Of a stretch of DNA of 64,000 nt, positions 50,218 through 64,000 are shown piece by piece (position 1 is the first letter of the stretch; each line of letters starts with the position of its first letter). The DNA comes from Onchocerca volvulus (taxonomy: Eukaryota; Nematoda; Chromadorea; Rhabditida; Onchocercidae), in contig HG738137.1 of the NCBI GenBank assembly GCA_000499405.2, positions 19,554,603-19,618,602 of the forward strand, read 5' to 3'. The notes beneath the pieces were generated by a model, which was not told the origin of the DNA, did no database searches, and saw only the letters and a list, made by a program, of their open reading frames with translations. A program made the translations under genes and the position numbers.

Positions 50218-52085
50218 ATGAGTTATAAGCTGACATATTTCTCTATCCGAGGCAAGTTTTCCTTTTAGATCATTTTCCGCTTTAATTTTTCAACTGTTTA
50301 TATGCTTTTATTGTTAATGTTATGCTTTCGTTCCGTTTCTCAGAAGTTAAATAGAATTGGACACTGTGGCGAATATTGATCGACCAAGTTAAAAATCGAA
50401 CAACCTGATTACTTTAAAATTATAAATTTTCATGGTGAAATTATAAATGTTCATGGTTTACAACTTTCGTTCATTTGATTTTTTTTTTTTTTTTTTTTTA
50501 TTTTCTCTTCCAATTCATTCATTATATTTCAGATTTTTCTTTCCACTTTAGGTTTGGCTGAACCAATTCGTCTATTTCTGGTTGATCAAGACATAAAATT
50601 TATTGACGATCGTATTGCTAAGGATGATTTTTCTTCCATAAAATCGCAATTCGTAAGCTGTTTTTTTTTTTTTTTTTTGTTGTGCAGCATTTATTTGACT
50701 TGTATTTATATTTACCTGATCTATAAATTCAATTATATGAAAATTAGAAAAAAAAATCATGTATTTGTTTAACTATTTATTTTATTTGCTCAGCAATTCG
50801 GACAACTTCCTTGTCTTTACGATGGTGATCAGCAAATCGTTCAGTCCGGCGCTATTCTGAGACATCTTGCTCGCAAGTATAGTATGTAAATATCTTTTTC
50901 TCTTTTCATTTTTGTAATTTTCCTTGCTAGAATACTAGAGCAAAAAAGTGTAATTTGTAATTGAAGCGCTTATTAGTCTGCTTTTTCCAGATAATTTTCA
51001 AATCACAAATAACAGCATTTTTGCTCTGCATAATTAATTTTGATGTCTTTTTATGTAGATTTGAATGGTGAAAATGAAATGGAAACGACATATATTGATA
51101 TGTTCTGTGAGGGTGTCCGTGATCTACACGTCAAATACACACGAATGATCTATATGGCTTATGTAAGTATCTTTCATTTATAATTGTACTATTAACAAAA
51201 TTTATGGAATTGATTGCTGAATTCATTACACTCGCCAAAGTTAGATCAAAGTTATTCTCGTCAAGCAACTAAAGTGAAGTAATATATTAGGAATATTAAG
51301 TCTCATTTTTTATTTCTGCATAAATGGTGTGATTCCAGAATATTAGAAATTTTCCGTGACCAAAGAAATAAGAAAGAAAAACTACAACTAAAAAACTCGA
51401 AAAATTAAGTATCAGTAAACTATCTGTGATCAATTATTGATGAATCAGTTCGCTTGTTAATCAAATTTCATTCTGCAAAACATATTATATTGCTTTCTAG
51501 GAAACTGAAAAGGATCCCTATATAAAAAGTATATTGCCAGGAGAATTGGCGAAATTTGAGAAATTGCTCGCCACACGAGGCAATGGAAGAAATTTAATTC
51601 TGGGAGACAAGGTTCGGGATCTTGGTTGAACTCTAATTTTTTTGATGAAAAGTATTTGCTGAGAATAATATATGTTTGAGAGGAATAAAAAATATCAAGA
51701 AATAAAGAAATAGCATTCATTTTGAGCTTAAAAATATTAACCAGGCTAAGTTTTCAGATTTCATATGCAGATTACGCCCTTTTCGAAGAACTTGACGTTC
51801 ATCAGATCTTGGATCCGCACTGTCTGGATAAATTTCCGCTCTTGAAGGCATTTCATCAACGAATGAAGGATAGACCAAAACTTAAGGTTGTGATGTTTTC
51901 CTAAAATTTCTCCAAGATTTCTTGAAGAACATGAGAACGAGACTTTTTTATCTATCCAACTTGTGATCTAGTCGCTTAGAAGAAACTTTCATGCATTATC
52001 TTTATTTAAATAATTTATTTTGAAGGAGTATTGTGAGAAACGTGATGCAGCAAAAGTACCAGTGAATGGAAATGGGAAACAGTGA
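50218..52085 (+). CDS. gst-1: Pi-class glutathione S-transferase
   Basis: Seven exons give 208 aa: 50218-50251, 50552-50652, 50794-50881, 51059-51162, 51501-51611, 51758-51886, 52026-52085. The length is that of the filarial pi-class GSTs. The N-terminal thioredoxin-fold domain starts MSYKLTYF with the catalytic Tyr at residue 7. The glutathione-site motif QIVQSGAILRHLARKY follows. The helical C-terminal domain contains LAKFEKLLATRG, ISYADYALFEELDVHQILDP and KFPLLKAFHQRM, and the protein ends VPVNGNGKQ. The enzyme conjugates glutathione to electrophiles such as lipid-peroxidation products and is cytosolic, with no signal peptide. The start is fixed by the conserved N-terminus. Intron 1 begins with GC (CGAG|GCAAGT) instead of GT. 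Sequence drift from known filarial enzymes suggests a separate genus. Confidence 0.95.
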
Positions 52086-52210
52086 GTGATAAAGTGATAA
52101 AGCAATTTAATGTTTTTTTTTTTGCCATGTTTTCCACTTTTTTCTTATTGGGATGTTGTGAAACTTTGATTTTTATTAAATTTATGATGCGATAAAAATT
52201 ATTTATTGCT

Positions 52211-52216
52211 AATAAA
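52211..52216 (+). terminator. Polyadenylation signal of the GST gene
   Basis: AATAAA lies 126 nt after the GST stop codon, followed by a T-rich tract. It is the first canonical signal downstream. Confidence 0.6.
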
Positions 52217-53448
52217 GTGATTTTTTCAAGAAATCCATTTTTTCCTGCTATTCTTTAATATAGCAGTGGGAAATTTTCATCCCTTAAGGAAAAAAGTCTT
52301 ATTATCAATTCAACGAATTTTGCTCGATATCAATCTTTAATGGAATCTTTGATAATTAAGCCGCGTTTCAAGATAAGTGAAAAAAAAAGAAAAAGCTAAA
52401 ATTTTGATAAAGAAATTGTTAGTGATGTCCATTATATATTCCTAACTTTTCGTTATTTTCCAAAAAGTATCAAATCAAATATGTTCAGTTCTGATAGTTT
52501 ACAGCTGTTTAAGAAATCAATCTAGTTCCATTTTATACATCCCTTATCTGGAAGAGAACAACTCACATTTTCTGAAGGATTCCTTGTTTTCTTTGTTTTT
52601 CAGAATTTTTCCTTGAGCCTTTGTTTAGCTGGAAAGTATGAGAATTCCTGTCAATTTGAAGAAAACGGATTTTGAGTCAGTTGCATCATCACTTCATATG
52701 TTTACCATGCATAATTTCTTCTGTCTTCGGTGAGAGCTGGGGCCGTGCAAAGCTTTTGCTTGATATAAATAGATTAATCTTAACCTGCCTTATTTCACAA
52801 TTTCAGCGTTAGTAATTTTGTTTGCGTACAATAAGACAATACTGCATCAAACATAGCTGGAGTAATTGCTTTTTATGTCCCTCAGATTGGTATTTATTCA
52901 TCGCTAATATTTCTCTGTCCACTATTGAAATCGATTTTTTAATGTAGAATTGATATTACCGTTCTATTTCAGTTAATGCGTAGCAAATTTAAATGAGTTG
53001 CAATGTTTTTTAAGAGTAGATATTGCTATTTGTCATAGGAAGACTTGAGTAGGTTTTCAGTTAGTGCTTGCCTGTTCTTATGCTTCTAACTCTAAAATCT
53101 TTTGAAGTGGACTGCAGACAGTGGACTTTTACCTGATCTTATCCTATTAAATTGTGATCCTCACGACTAACTTTCAAAGTGTGATCAGTTGCAAAAGCAC
53201 AAAGTATCGTGGTATTTTGCCAAAACGATGACAACATTCGTTTGCAAATGATGATGTATGGCCTTATCGTTGCTAAACGAAAAAAGAAAAGTAATTTCTA
53301 GGTGAATCAACAGTCCATTAATTAATCATTATTCATTTCCAAAATACTGATTGTTAAATCTTGTTAATTATTTTTATGTGAACAGCATATAAATAATTGA
53401 CGTGTTTAGACAGCTGTCAAGTAGCAGTTGCTGGATGCAGAATAATGT

Positions 53449-53640
53449 ATGTGTATGATTTGCCTCAATGCAGTCATCGCGTGGCTGATCATTATCCAAT
53501 GTACATATTTTCAAGGAATTCTTGTTCGAGCACTTTTTATTTGTTTATTATTATTTACTGGTGAAAGCGTTGAAGCTCAACAGTTTGTCTTAAGAAATGA
53601 GTACGCGTCACGATCTTCAAAGATTTCACGAAGATACTGA
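53449..53640 (+). CDS. Possible small secreted or peptide-precursor ORF, unrecognised
   Basis: This is a 63-codon frame. Its middle is strongly hydrophobic (about residues 25-38, ALFICLLLF) and is followed by a plausible cleavage region, VEAQQF. The frame then ends in a short basic tail with RR near the C-terminus. If translated from an internal start it would look like a tiny secreted peptide. There is no similarity I recognise, a downstream overlapping frame (ATG at about 53,599) is also open for a short distance, and chance is likely in AT-rich DNA. Confidence 0.15.
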   Translation: MCMICLNAVIAWLIIIQCTYFQGILVRALFICLLLFTGESVEAQQFVLRNEYASRSSKISRRY

Positions 53641-53974
53641 ATGGAGCAAATTTTATAGCACTGAAAGATTTCTTTAGTAAGACCATATCAAAAATTAGAG
53701 AAAGCAATGGACCTTGGAAAGTTAGAATTATCTGTCTATGAGTAACTTACGCAAATGTAGTGAAGCTCATTACACAGGTGAGTATAATGCATCCAACTGG
53801 ATCCATATTAATAAAAATTTTCATTTTGTTCATTTGTAAGAGGATGCAAAGTTAGCGGTAGAAATAATGGTTGGAACTGGTCAAGAAACCAGGGTACATC
53901 GTTCTGATAAATTGTGTGATTATAACATCAAGAACATCGTATTAAAAGCCCACGCGATCATGATTCTAAGTAAT

Positions 53975-53980
53975 TTTATT
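53975..53980 (-). terminator. Polyadenylation signal of the peroxiredoxin gene
   Basis: AATAAA on the minus strand lies about 70 nt beyond the peroxiredoxin stop codon, a typical distance. Confidence 0.6.
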
Positions 53981-54049
53981 GAAAAGATGTCTGAAGTGCA
54001 AGTTTAATTTTTTAATGAAAATCGAACATAGGTGCAGCAAAGTGCCATT

Positions 54050-56217
54050 TTATTTTGGATGCGGAACCATGCGAAGATAATGTTTTCCAGATGGTAAATC
54101 GATAGTGTGTATTTTTTCACCAAATAATTTTTTTGCCTCGTTGTCATCAATCGTTGGCAGCACAACACAGTCATCACCATCCTATCGAAAAATTAAACCA
54201 ATAAGTAATTAATGGAATAATAAGATTTTTACAGTTTCTATGCTCAAAATTAATTAACAACATCCCCAAGTTGTGCGTGTTTTCTGTTTGAAAAAATTTT
54301 CACTAATATTATTTTAAAAGCATTTATATAAATACTCACTTTCCAATCGACTGGTGTTGCTACTAGTTTAACTGCTGTAAGTTGAAGCGAATCAACAACG
54401 CGCAGAATTTCACTGCAAAATAGCGAAGATATTAAAGTAATAGTTTATATTTGCACATCCATGAGTATGCTGAAGTTGGTGTGAGAAATTAAGATATTCA
54501 AAAATTTGTCGAAACAATAGTAGCTACATGCACCGTAATAACTAGGGCGATAACCCACTGGGAACATCAAATGGACAGTACTTATTACTCCCAAAGTTTA
54601 CTTATTCTACTCATCAAAATATTACACACTATTGCAACGACAACTTTCTATTGCATAATGTGTAGAAAATAGTGTGTTGATCTCTTTGTCTAATTTGTGC
54701 TTTAATTTGACTTAAACTGACCTTGAAATTTTTTGTTAATTTTTGAGTGGATTTTGATCAAAATTAAAAAAAATATCCATAATTCAACAAGTTTTAAAAA
54801 CATTCATTTAAAAAGAAGGATATCTTGAAACTTGAATGATTAAATCTGAAACTGAAGAGACAAACAATAAATTAAGACGATCGAGGAAGAAGGAAGTGGT
54901 TCGATAAAAGTTCTTGCCCTCGATTTCATCGACTCATTCCGCTAAATAAATTTGTCCTATTGATTTATAAAATTCATCACATACTCGAAATTTCGTCCCG
55001 TTGTTGCAGGATATAAAATGGAAAGTTTCAATGTTTTATCAGATCCAATTATGAATACCTGCAAAAGAAAATATATTAATATTACCATAGTAATGTAATT
55101 TTCTCTCTTTTTTTTTTTTTTTATAATTTTTTGGATTGTTAAGTAACGTTCCCTTTCTCTAAAGACCATATCGAGCTTAGCAAAATCGAAAATTTCGCAC
55201 ATTTTTTCATATAATATAAAACTCTTAATCAAAACATAAGTAAAACTCAATTTCTTGAACGGCGAAAGCTCATGAAAATGGGATTTAAAAGAATTGGCAA
55301 AACTAACACAACGTGCGGTTAGCGTATTGCCTTTTTCATCGCGCTCGTCCGGATCCATCATTCCCAGTTCGGTGGCTAGAGAACGATCTTCATCCGCTAT
55401 TATCGGATATGGTAGCTTCTTTTCTAGAAGATAACAAATTCTATTGTTAATTGAAATTACGTTTGTACTGAAGAATTCTGAAATTAATATAATGGTGATC
55501 GTATTCCAATTACATGAAGATCCTTAATTCCCTTGATAAGTAATGTTAAAACCATAAAACAAAACACCTGAATCACAACCAACACATTTCATTTTGTACA
55601 GTGCGAGGATATCATCAGCCCATTTAGAGTGTGAATCTGCTGAATCACAACTTAAGCCAATCAGTTTCACATTCCGTTTCTTGAATTCCGGGGCTAATTG
55701 GACTAATCTAGCAAGTTCTGTAGTGCAAACCGGAGTGAAATCTCGTGGATGAGAAAACAATATTGCCCAACTACTGCAATTTCAAATCTTCAGAAATGAA
55801 AAATCCAAATCAATATTATTGAATAATTTGAATCTTTTAAAACAATTTGATACTATTAGTGAAGGGTACAGAGAAACAATAAGCAAACTAACTCGAACTA
55901 TTTGGGATGGAAAAGTTATTCTATAAATTCTTTTTTTCTGTGAAAACTGATTCTAACTTATGACGACATACAAAAGTCTCTCATTTTGCAGATCTGTAGA
56001 AAATGTTGACAAAAAACTCAGTAAAAAGAAATAATATATGGTGTTCCTCATATATGTATTTCACATGTTTTTCTATCATTTCAAGGCCTATTACCAAGCT
56101 ACATGTAAAAATTACATACTCTTTGCCAATCCAATCATAAAAACTCGAAATGAAGCCTTCATTGGTCTCAGCTTGGAAATCCGGAAATTTGTCACCCAAC
56201 AGGATGCCTTTCGACAT
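54050..56217 (-). CDS. prdx-6: 1-Cys peroxiredoxin (PRDX6 type)
   Basis: Six exons give 232 aa; in transcript order: 56217-56120, 55773-55568, 55423-55308, 55058-54985, 54412-54340, 54181-54050. The N-terminus [18 protein letters not shown] and the active-site segment [17 protein letters not shown] place the peroxidatic Cys at residue 49. The protein lacks the resolving-Cys region of 2-Cys enzymes and has the long C-terminal extension of the PRDX6 group ([40 protein letters not shown]). It reduces hydrogen peroxide and organic or phospholipid hydroperoxides in the cytosol. Extra cysteines at about 96 and 99 (KMKCVGCDS) sit in a loop that also varies in other filarial copies. The length is close to the filarial 1-Cys enzymes (about 234). 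It lies tail to tail with the GST gene. Confidence 0.95.
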
Positions 56218-57601
56218 TTTTGACTTAAATACAATTACAAAAACATATTCACAAGATGATACAGTTGTGATAAAACGCTTTTCTACTATAACGTAATTCG
56301 CAAATGGATTAAAATGAATGATTTAATAACAACAGAATGGTGAATGTGTCAGATATGATCAAAAGAAAAGAAAATGCAAACCCGAATACTGCTAGCGTCC
56401 TAAAGTGCAGCTACCTATCTTTAATTAGTCAATTTAGAACAATCTATTTCTGTAAATTTGAAATTGATAAAAAACTGAGGAAGTTATGAAACACGGGAAA
56501 TACCATCGTTTGAAGGTGGAATGAAAATAAATGGCAGCAAAGACGAATGAAGAGAAAATGTATTAATTTTAAACATTTTATAACGAAGTGAGACTGCCCC
56601 GTCCAATGACTTCTTCACCACGAATCAAATGGTTCATTGAACATACAGTCACACAATACACTTTCGATTCTACAGCATATCTAATAGGCACACACCAAAC
56701 AGAAAGGCAGCGTTTGAGAGACGAATGAAACTCCCAAATTTTGGAATTTGAAAGTCTTACAGACCATAACTTCTGAAAATGTTGACATTCAGTTGGAAAT
56801 ATTTTTTGTTAATCCAAGCCCATAACATAGCTGTTCGATCAGAAATCTTGTGTTTTCCTACCATTCATGATGTTCATTTAGTTAGCTAATGAATATGCAA
56901 GTCCTGACCATTATCTGAAATGTTTTAAATTTCAAATAAATTCTTGAAATTGTTTATCTAAATTGTAAAAAAAAAAAAGAAATAATGGACAGGTTTAACA
57001 TGAATCAAACAGGAGCATTTCGCAGACTAAAATTTTCTTTTTGAAATAATTATATCTAATACAATAATCAATCAAGATATCAGAGAAAATCTACGCAGTG
57101 AAAATAGTGACCTTCCTTTTTTTTTATGTCAAATATATTTCTTTAGAAAATTGAACTAGGGATTAATTTGGATTTTGAAAGATATCCACTATAATTATAG
57201 AGCAAGTGATTTGGGATAGGATGAGATATTCTTGATAATCGGTTTCGCAAAATATTGGAACGGAAAATCATACAAAAGATGAGAACCAATGTCAACTAAA
57301 TAATTGTCAATAACAATGAAAATGTCATCGTCATACAGTAAAAAATTTCAATATTTTTTTTTTTTTTCAATAAAATATAATGAAGGGACAAAACCAGTTT
57401 TGAACAAAACCAGTTAAAAAACTCACTACATTTGATTTGTAAGCGTAGTCAATGTGAAACCATCCCTCCTCTTTTCTAAAAGAAATTGAAAAACCAAATT
57501 TTACCAAATTTCGAAATCTTTCATTTTTTTAGAATTTGTCTAATATAACATAGGGGGAAGGTAGTGAAAATTTTTCAATTTTTCAACAATTATTAAAAAT
57601 A
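56218..57601. other. Intergenic region between GET4 and peroxiredoxin
   Basis: Both flanking genes are on the minus strand. The 1.4 kb holds the GET4 3' region and the peroxiredoxin promoter. I see only AT-rich sequence with several A or T runs, and a small ACAAAACCAGTT duplication at about 57,389-57,415. Confidence 0.5.
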
Positions 57602-60465
57602 TCAATCTAAATCCATATTATCCGAGAGACCATCGCTCTGTGCTGCATCCATTGGAAATATCCCACTTGCTAGTTTGCTTTTGGATGTACCCACTAAGCA
57701 CTCAGTTTCATTACTAAGCGGGATATGAAGTGCTTCTTCTGAATCGGTTTCAAATTCTTCCGTTGTTCCCGATTCATTTTCTGATGTTTTTAGCAAACCT
57801 GAAATTATGACATATGTTCCACAGAGCACCTTCTGAAAAAAAAATAAGCAGATAGATTTAACAGAATAGATTCATGAATGGCGATATTCTCAGAAAAAAA
57901 AACTGTTTCTAGTTAAACTTTTAGAAACATTAAAACTGATAAGAAATTTTCTCACGGACACAAGAACTACCTTTTCAAAATTTTAATCCTAAATCCATAC
58001 TATCCTTCAGGAAACAAAAAATTTTTTCAGTTTTTTTTTTAACCTTTTTTTTTTCTTTTCGTTCAAATCCATACAAATTTCAGAGCGATTCTAAATAATA
58101 TATCCTTAATAATATGCATACCTTTAATCATATTTCCTAGAAAACCGCCTCGAGCTATTTGTGGTCGTGGTAAACCAAAATATATTTGACCTATCCTATC
58201 CAAAAATTGTTTGTATTCCGGATCACGACTGATCTCGCTTTCATACTGTTCCACTAGCACTGTGAAATAAGTTACCTAAAATTCAAAATCAGAATAAAAG
58301 TTTACAATATAACATATATGCTATATTAAGCTTATTGGAAATTAAAATTGGTTTCATTAAAATAACTCGTTATTTTTTCATAGTTCTTTATGTGCATCCA
58401 GAAAAATGAAAATACGATAAACTATAACTATATCCCAATTTCTTACGAAATTTGAGCAATTTTCATGCATAAGTATTAATAATCCTATCTAATTTATTTA
58501 TCGCTGACTATTCTCTCTTATTTCTAATACAATTGTTCAATTCAGCAAAAATTTCAAAAGAATACCTCTTTATTAGCAATACAAATTATTGCAAAATGTA
58601 AGAAGTTGAGCAAAGGAAATGGATAGGGGAATCCACTTCTAATATCAGGATGTATATCACAATAAGATTGCAATAATTTTAAGGCACTCTTCGGTTTTCG
58701 ATCGCATAGCATCTATAATGTATAGCATCTGCAGAAATAACAGATGAAACACAATTCTTTTCTAGCAAAAAAGAACAAAACTTCCAGAAACACTTTGGAA
58801 CCATAAAAGAAGCAATATGGATTTTCATAACACTTTTAATTTTATTATTTCAATGGTTGAAAGATAACTGAACTAACTTGCATAACAGTTTGTGCTATGA
58901 ATAAGTCTTTTTCCGCAGTGTACCCGTATTTTAACTGATATTCAGTAAGAAATGCTGCAAACGTCTGAAATCAAAACTTTCAAGTTAACATGAACAGAAA
59001 AAAAAATAATGGCAATCATAAAGAGAGAAAGAAGTACGCAAATTACAAAACCAAATGCATAAGAAGGGATAATTAAACTGGCTAAAGCAATACATTTCTT
59101 TTAAACTGCACTCATACATAAGTACAATCAACATACTTTCCAAATCAAATTAACGAATTTCATGCGCTAAAAAAAATGTATATTTCACTACAAATGGAAA
59201 GACAGTAAGTCAACCGAATCGTTGACATATAATGAAGAGAAGAACATAAAAAAAGCTCACTTCTGGACTGTCAGAATACATAAAGTGATTTCTAGCGTTG
59301 ACATAATTTCCTTCACGCCACAACGATTTTGCAATACGACTAAAACAGCTTCAGCTTTCTTTTAAAGCAACAATGAATTAAAAACTGAAAATCTAAAGCG
59401 AAGTGATATTCAAATTTTTCATCAATTCTTTAAAAAATTACTTTATAAATTGATTTATTACTTTATAAATTGACATTTTATTTAGAGATGACTAACAAAT
59501 GCAATTCAGGATGACCCCTTCTCCGAAAGCGTTTCCTATCACCTACAGCTTTCGTCCATTTGATACCTGACAATATGTACTGCAATCTTCGATCTTCTCG
59601 CTCTGAATTGGCTTCCAGATCTTTTTCTAATTGAGCTGGTAAAAGACTAAGCAACTGAAAAGGTATTGTGGTGGTTAATTAATTACCATTTAGACTAATA
59701 TTCTTAATTAATCATTAAATATCAACTTCTTCAACAAGAACAGTTCCCTTTCTTAACGCACTACATTTTCAAGTCTAAAATCAAACCTCAAAAATAACAA
59801 TTTTTAAGTACCACAGAATAGATGAAATATAAGCATTTTTTTCCAAAATAGTTCATATAAGTTTAAGTTCTTTTTATTTGCATCCATCAAGAACAAATAA
59901 TAAAAACAAATATGCAAACCAACTTTCTCGAAACGATCCAAAACAACTGAAGAGACAGGTGTTTTCGATTTTTCCAAGGTATCTACAAATAATTCGGCAA
60001 GATCGATTGCACTTGCTGCTTCCTTCTCTGTAATGTCATATGAATTAAAAGAGAGACAATATTAAGTCAAAGAAGAATTAGTTTAAAAGCAGAAAGTCCA
60101 TAGAAGATATTAAACATGAATGGAATTACTTATCGAAAAACAGTTTCACGAATCAACATTATAAAATTGTTAGCAGTTCTCTTTTCGATTTTCTCATTTT
60201 AGACAGTTCCGTTAATATATACAATGAGCGGATTTCGGTAATTTCAATTTTGCTTGATAAAGGACGATATAATTTAAACAGCGCGCTTTCTGTTGCCGGA
60301 CTAACCTGCTAAAAGTCGTAATATACCACTATAGAGCATATTTTGTAACTCTTGCCACTTCCCTTGGTTAGACATTCGATTATACAGTGTGCGGTAAATT
60401 TGATGTGCCTCATAATAATTACCATTTTTAAAACACAATTCTAATTTTTCCTCAATTCGAGACAT
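57602..60465 (-). CDS. GET4: GET4/TRC35 tail-anchored protein targeting factor
   Basis: Eight exons give 361 aa; in transcript order: 60465-60306, 60027-59924, 59654-59497, 59339-59261, 58964-58878, 58712-58566, 58275-58122, 57798-57602. It is an all-helical, TPR-like solenoid. The segments EEKLELCFKNGNYYEAHQIY, NMLYSGILRLLAG, SAIDLAELFVDTLEK, HPELHFRIAKSLWREGNY, FPYPFPLLNFL and VEQYESEISRDPEYKQFLDR match GET4 in order. GET4 bridges the UBL4A/GET5 and BAG6-type complex to the GET3 ATPase, passing tail-anchored membrane proteins toward the ER. The C-terminal exon adds an acidic tail of about 65 residues (TTEEFETDSEEAL, ending NMDLD) that makes it longer than the human protein (about 327). An acceptor-like TTTTAG lies about 72 nt before the ATG. 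hrp-1 ends 990 bp upstream on the same strand. Confidence 0.92.
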
Positions 60466-61453
60466 CTTAAATAATTCACCAACGGATCGCAACTTCGAAA
60501 AGCCAGCAACGTCTTCAGTTTCCTTAGAATTTCAGTTCTAAAAGATGAATTTCATGTAATACGGTGACAACAAGAACTGACATGAACAAATTTGTTTTAA
60601 GCAATTTTGACTAAGAATTTCATCCTAAGAAATACCTCGAAGTCCTACGGTATGCTTCCAAAACCATCTCAACTTAAAACAATAACTCGAAACGATTTCG
60701 TACTAACAAGTATGTTTAGAGCAGTATACAAATCTACTTAAAATTTCCAAGTTAAAAAGATCAATGAAATACACTAATCATGCCTCATTCATTCTAAGTA
60801 TTCCAATTTCTGCCTGAACATTTGAATTGAGGACTATTTCGATCCAATCTATTACAACTCAATCACCAATTCTAGGTTGTAATGTTAGCAATTAAACTAA
60901 CATGAAAATGGGCAAGGAAAATCACAAATGGCAACTTGCATTCCATGTAAAAAGGCCACACTGTTAAAATATTTATGATCATTTTATTCTCCGAAAATTA
61001 TTTTCGAATAAGTCCCTAAACATACATCACTTTTACATCAGTCAATGACAACAATGTATTTCGCATAAGAAATACTGAAAATTACGGTATGAATATGCTC
61101 AAAAACAGTACAAAAGAATTTTTGTATAATTATTTCAAGTCAATCCGCCCGATTATTAAGGAATAAAAAATTTACTGAATTCTCCCAAAAATTTTATGCA
61201 CCAATCCAAATACTCACAAACCTCACTTCCTATTCATTCTCAAGGAAATTAAATATTAAGGCCAATAAAAACATTTGCCAATTCCAGAAAACTGTTCAAA
61301 AATATTAATGGTTATGATGTCGAAAAAAGATATAAGTGCATTTTCAGTTAAAATGGTACAACAATTATGAGTATACTACTACAGAAAGTACCATTGAACT
61401 TAACAACAAAACAAACGAAACAAAACAACGCGGAAAGATTGGATTAGGACATT
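60466..61453. other. Gap between hrp-1 and GET4
   Basis: This 990-bp same-strand gap carries the hrp-1 3' region and the GET4 leader, with a plausible 5' acceptor ending at plus 60,538. No exon is seen. The gap is longer than typical Caenorhabditis operon spacing, so an operon is not asserted. Confidence 0.45.
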
Positions 61454-63818
<2,365 letters not shown>

Positions 63819-63852
63819 CGTTCTCTTTGTTTCTAAGTCTCGACAGTGTGAT

Positions 63853-63900
63853 AGTAGAGGTAGTAATAGTAGTAGTAGTAGTAGTAGTAGAAGTAGTAGT
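63853..63900. repeat. (TAG)n trinucleotide repeat upstream of hrp-1
   Basis: Imperfect TAG/AGT repeats with about seven perfect units in the centre lie 35-80 bp upstream of the hrp-1 start codon. They are in its 5' untranslated region or promoter, reading CTA on the gene's strand. Confidence 0.85.
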
Positions 63901-64000
63901 GTACGGTCACTCCCTCTTTGATCACGTAAAGTACATACACTGGTTGTACCAAATGACGTATATATATGCTGATCTCTCACAAAATACTGTATGTCACTGA

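Larger units (their letters stand above)
52086..54049. other. Convergent intergenic region, GST and peroxiredoxin
   Basis: The two antioxidant genes end tail to tail about 2 kb apart. The region holds the GST polyadenylation signal, a short stretch at about 52,855-52,887 that matches the Helitron 3' region (TAGCTGGA and TTTTTATGTCCCTCA), and one small open frame with a hydrophobic start, listed separately. I see no other gene. Confidence 0.5.

Noticed and set aside
60301..60492. Longer GET4 start at 60,492
   Set aside because: That codon is TTG; the first ATG in frame is at 60,465 and the conserved region begins just after it.

Overview
The window looks like nuclear DNA of a parasitic spirurid (filarial-type) nematode. 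The DNA is very AT-rich, genes are split into many small exons with nematode-type TTTTCAG acceptors, and the proteins are of nematode type. The GST and the 1-Cys peroxiredoxin closely resemble filarial enzymes but are not identical to any I know. I name no species. Exon structures were built by hand from reading frame, splice-site phase and family similarity; every assembled CDS is an exact multiple of three.

Layout. 1-13,000: about 13 kb with no convincing gene, holding simple repeats, small tandem duplications, an LTR-like remnant (about 4,100-4,790) and a short Helitron-type element (7,067-7,475). 13,018-13,385: an unexplained coding-like but broken stretch. 13,600-32,044 (+): a full-length ABCA-family transporter, 30 exons, 1,645 aa, whose 3 kb intron 16 carries a decayed Helitron with a dead PIF1-like helicase. 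33,581-37,421 (+): UTP18, a WD40 protein of the small-subunit processome. 38,833-47,045 (-): importin-5 (IMB-3), 21 exons, 1,106 aa. 50,218-52,085 (+): pi-class GST. 54,050-56,217 (-): PRDX6-type 1-Cys peroxiredoxin. 57,602-60,465 (-): GET4. 61,454-63,818 (-): HRP-1/hnRNP A1-like RNA-binding protein.

The genes are mostly housekeeping: rRNA processing, nuclear import, tail-anchored protein targeting and mRNA binding. To these are added a lipid/engulfment-type ABC transporter and two antioxidant enzymes that sit tail to tail. I see no operon that can be asserted, although hrp-1, GET4 and the peroxiredoxin lie on the same strand in series. Probable trans-splice or 5' acceptor sites lie shortly upstream of several starts.

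The most notable signals are: the Helitron inside the ABCA intron with two stacked 3' hairpin/CTAG ends; four inferred GC-AG introns in three genes; a perfect 28-bp-arm hairpin in an ABCA intron and a miRNA-precursor-sized hairpin in an imb-3 intron; two diverged copies of one LTR-like repeat; and the unidentified coding-like block at 13.0-13.4 kb. I found no convincingly new multi-gene system.
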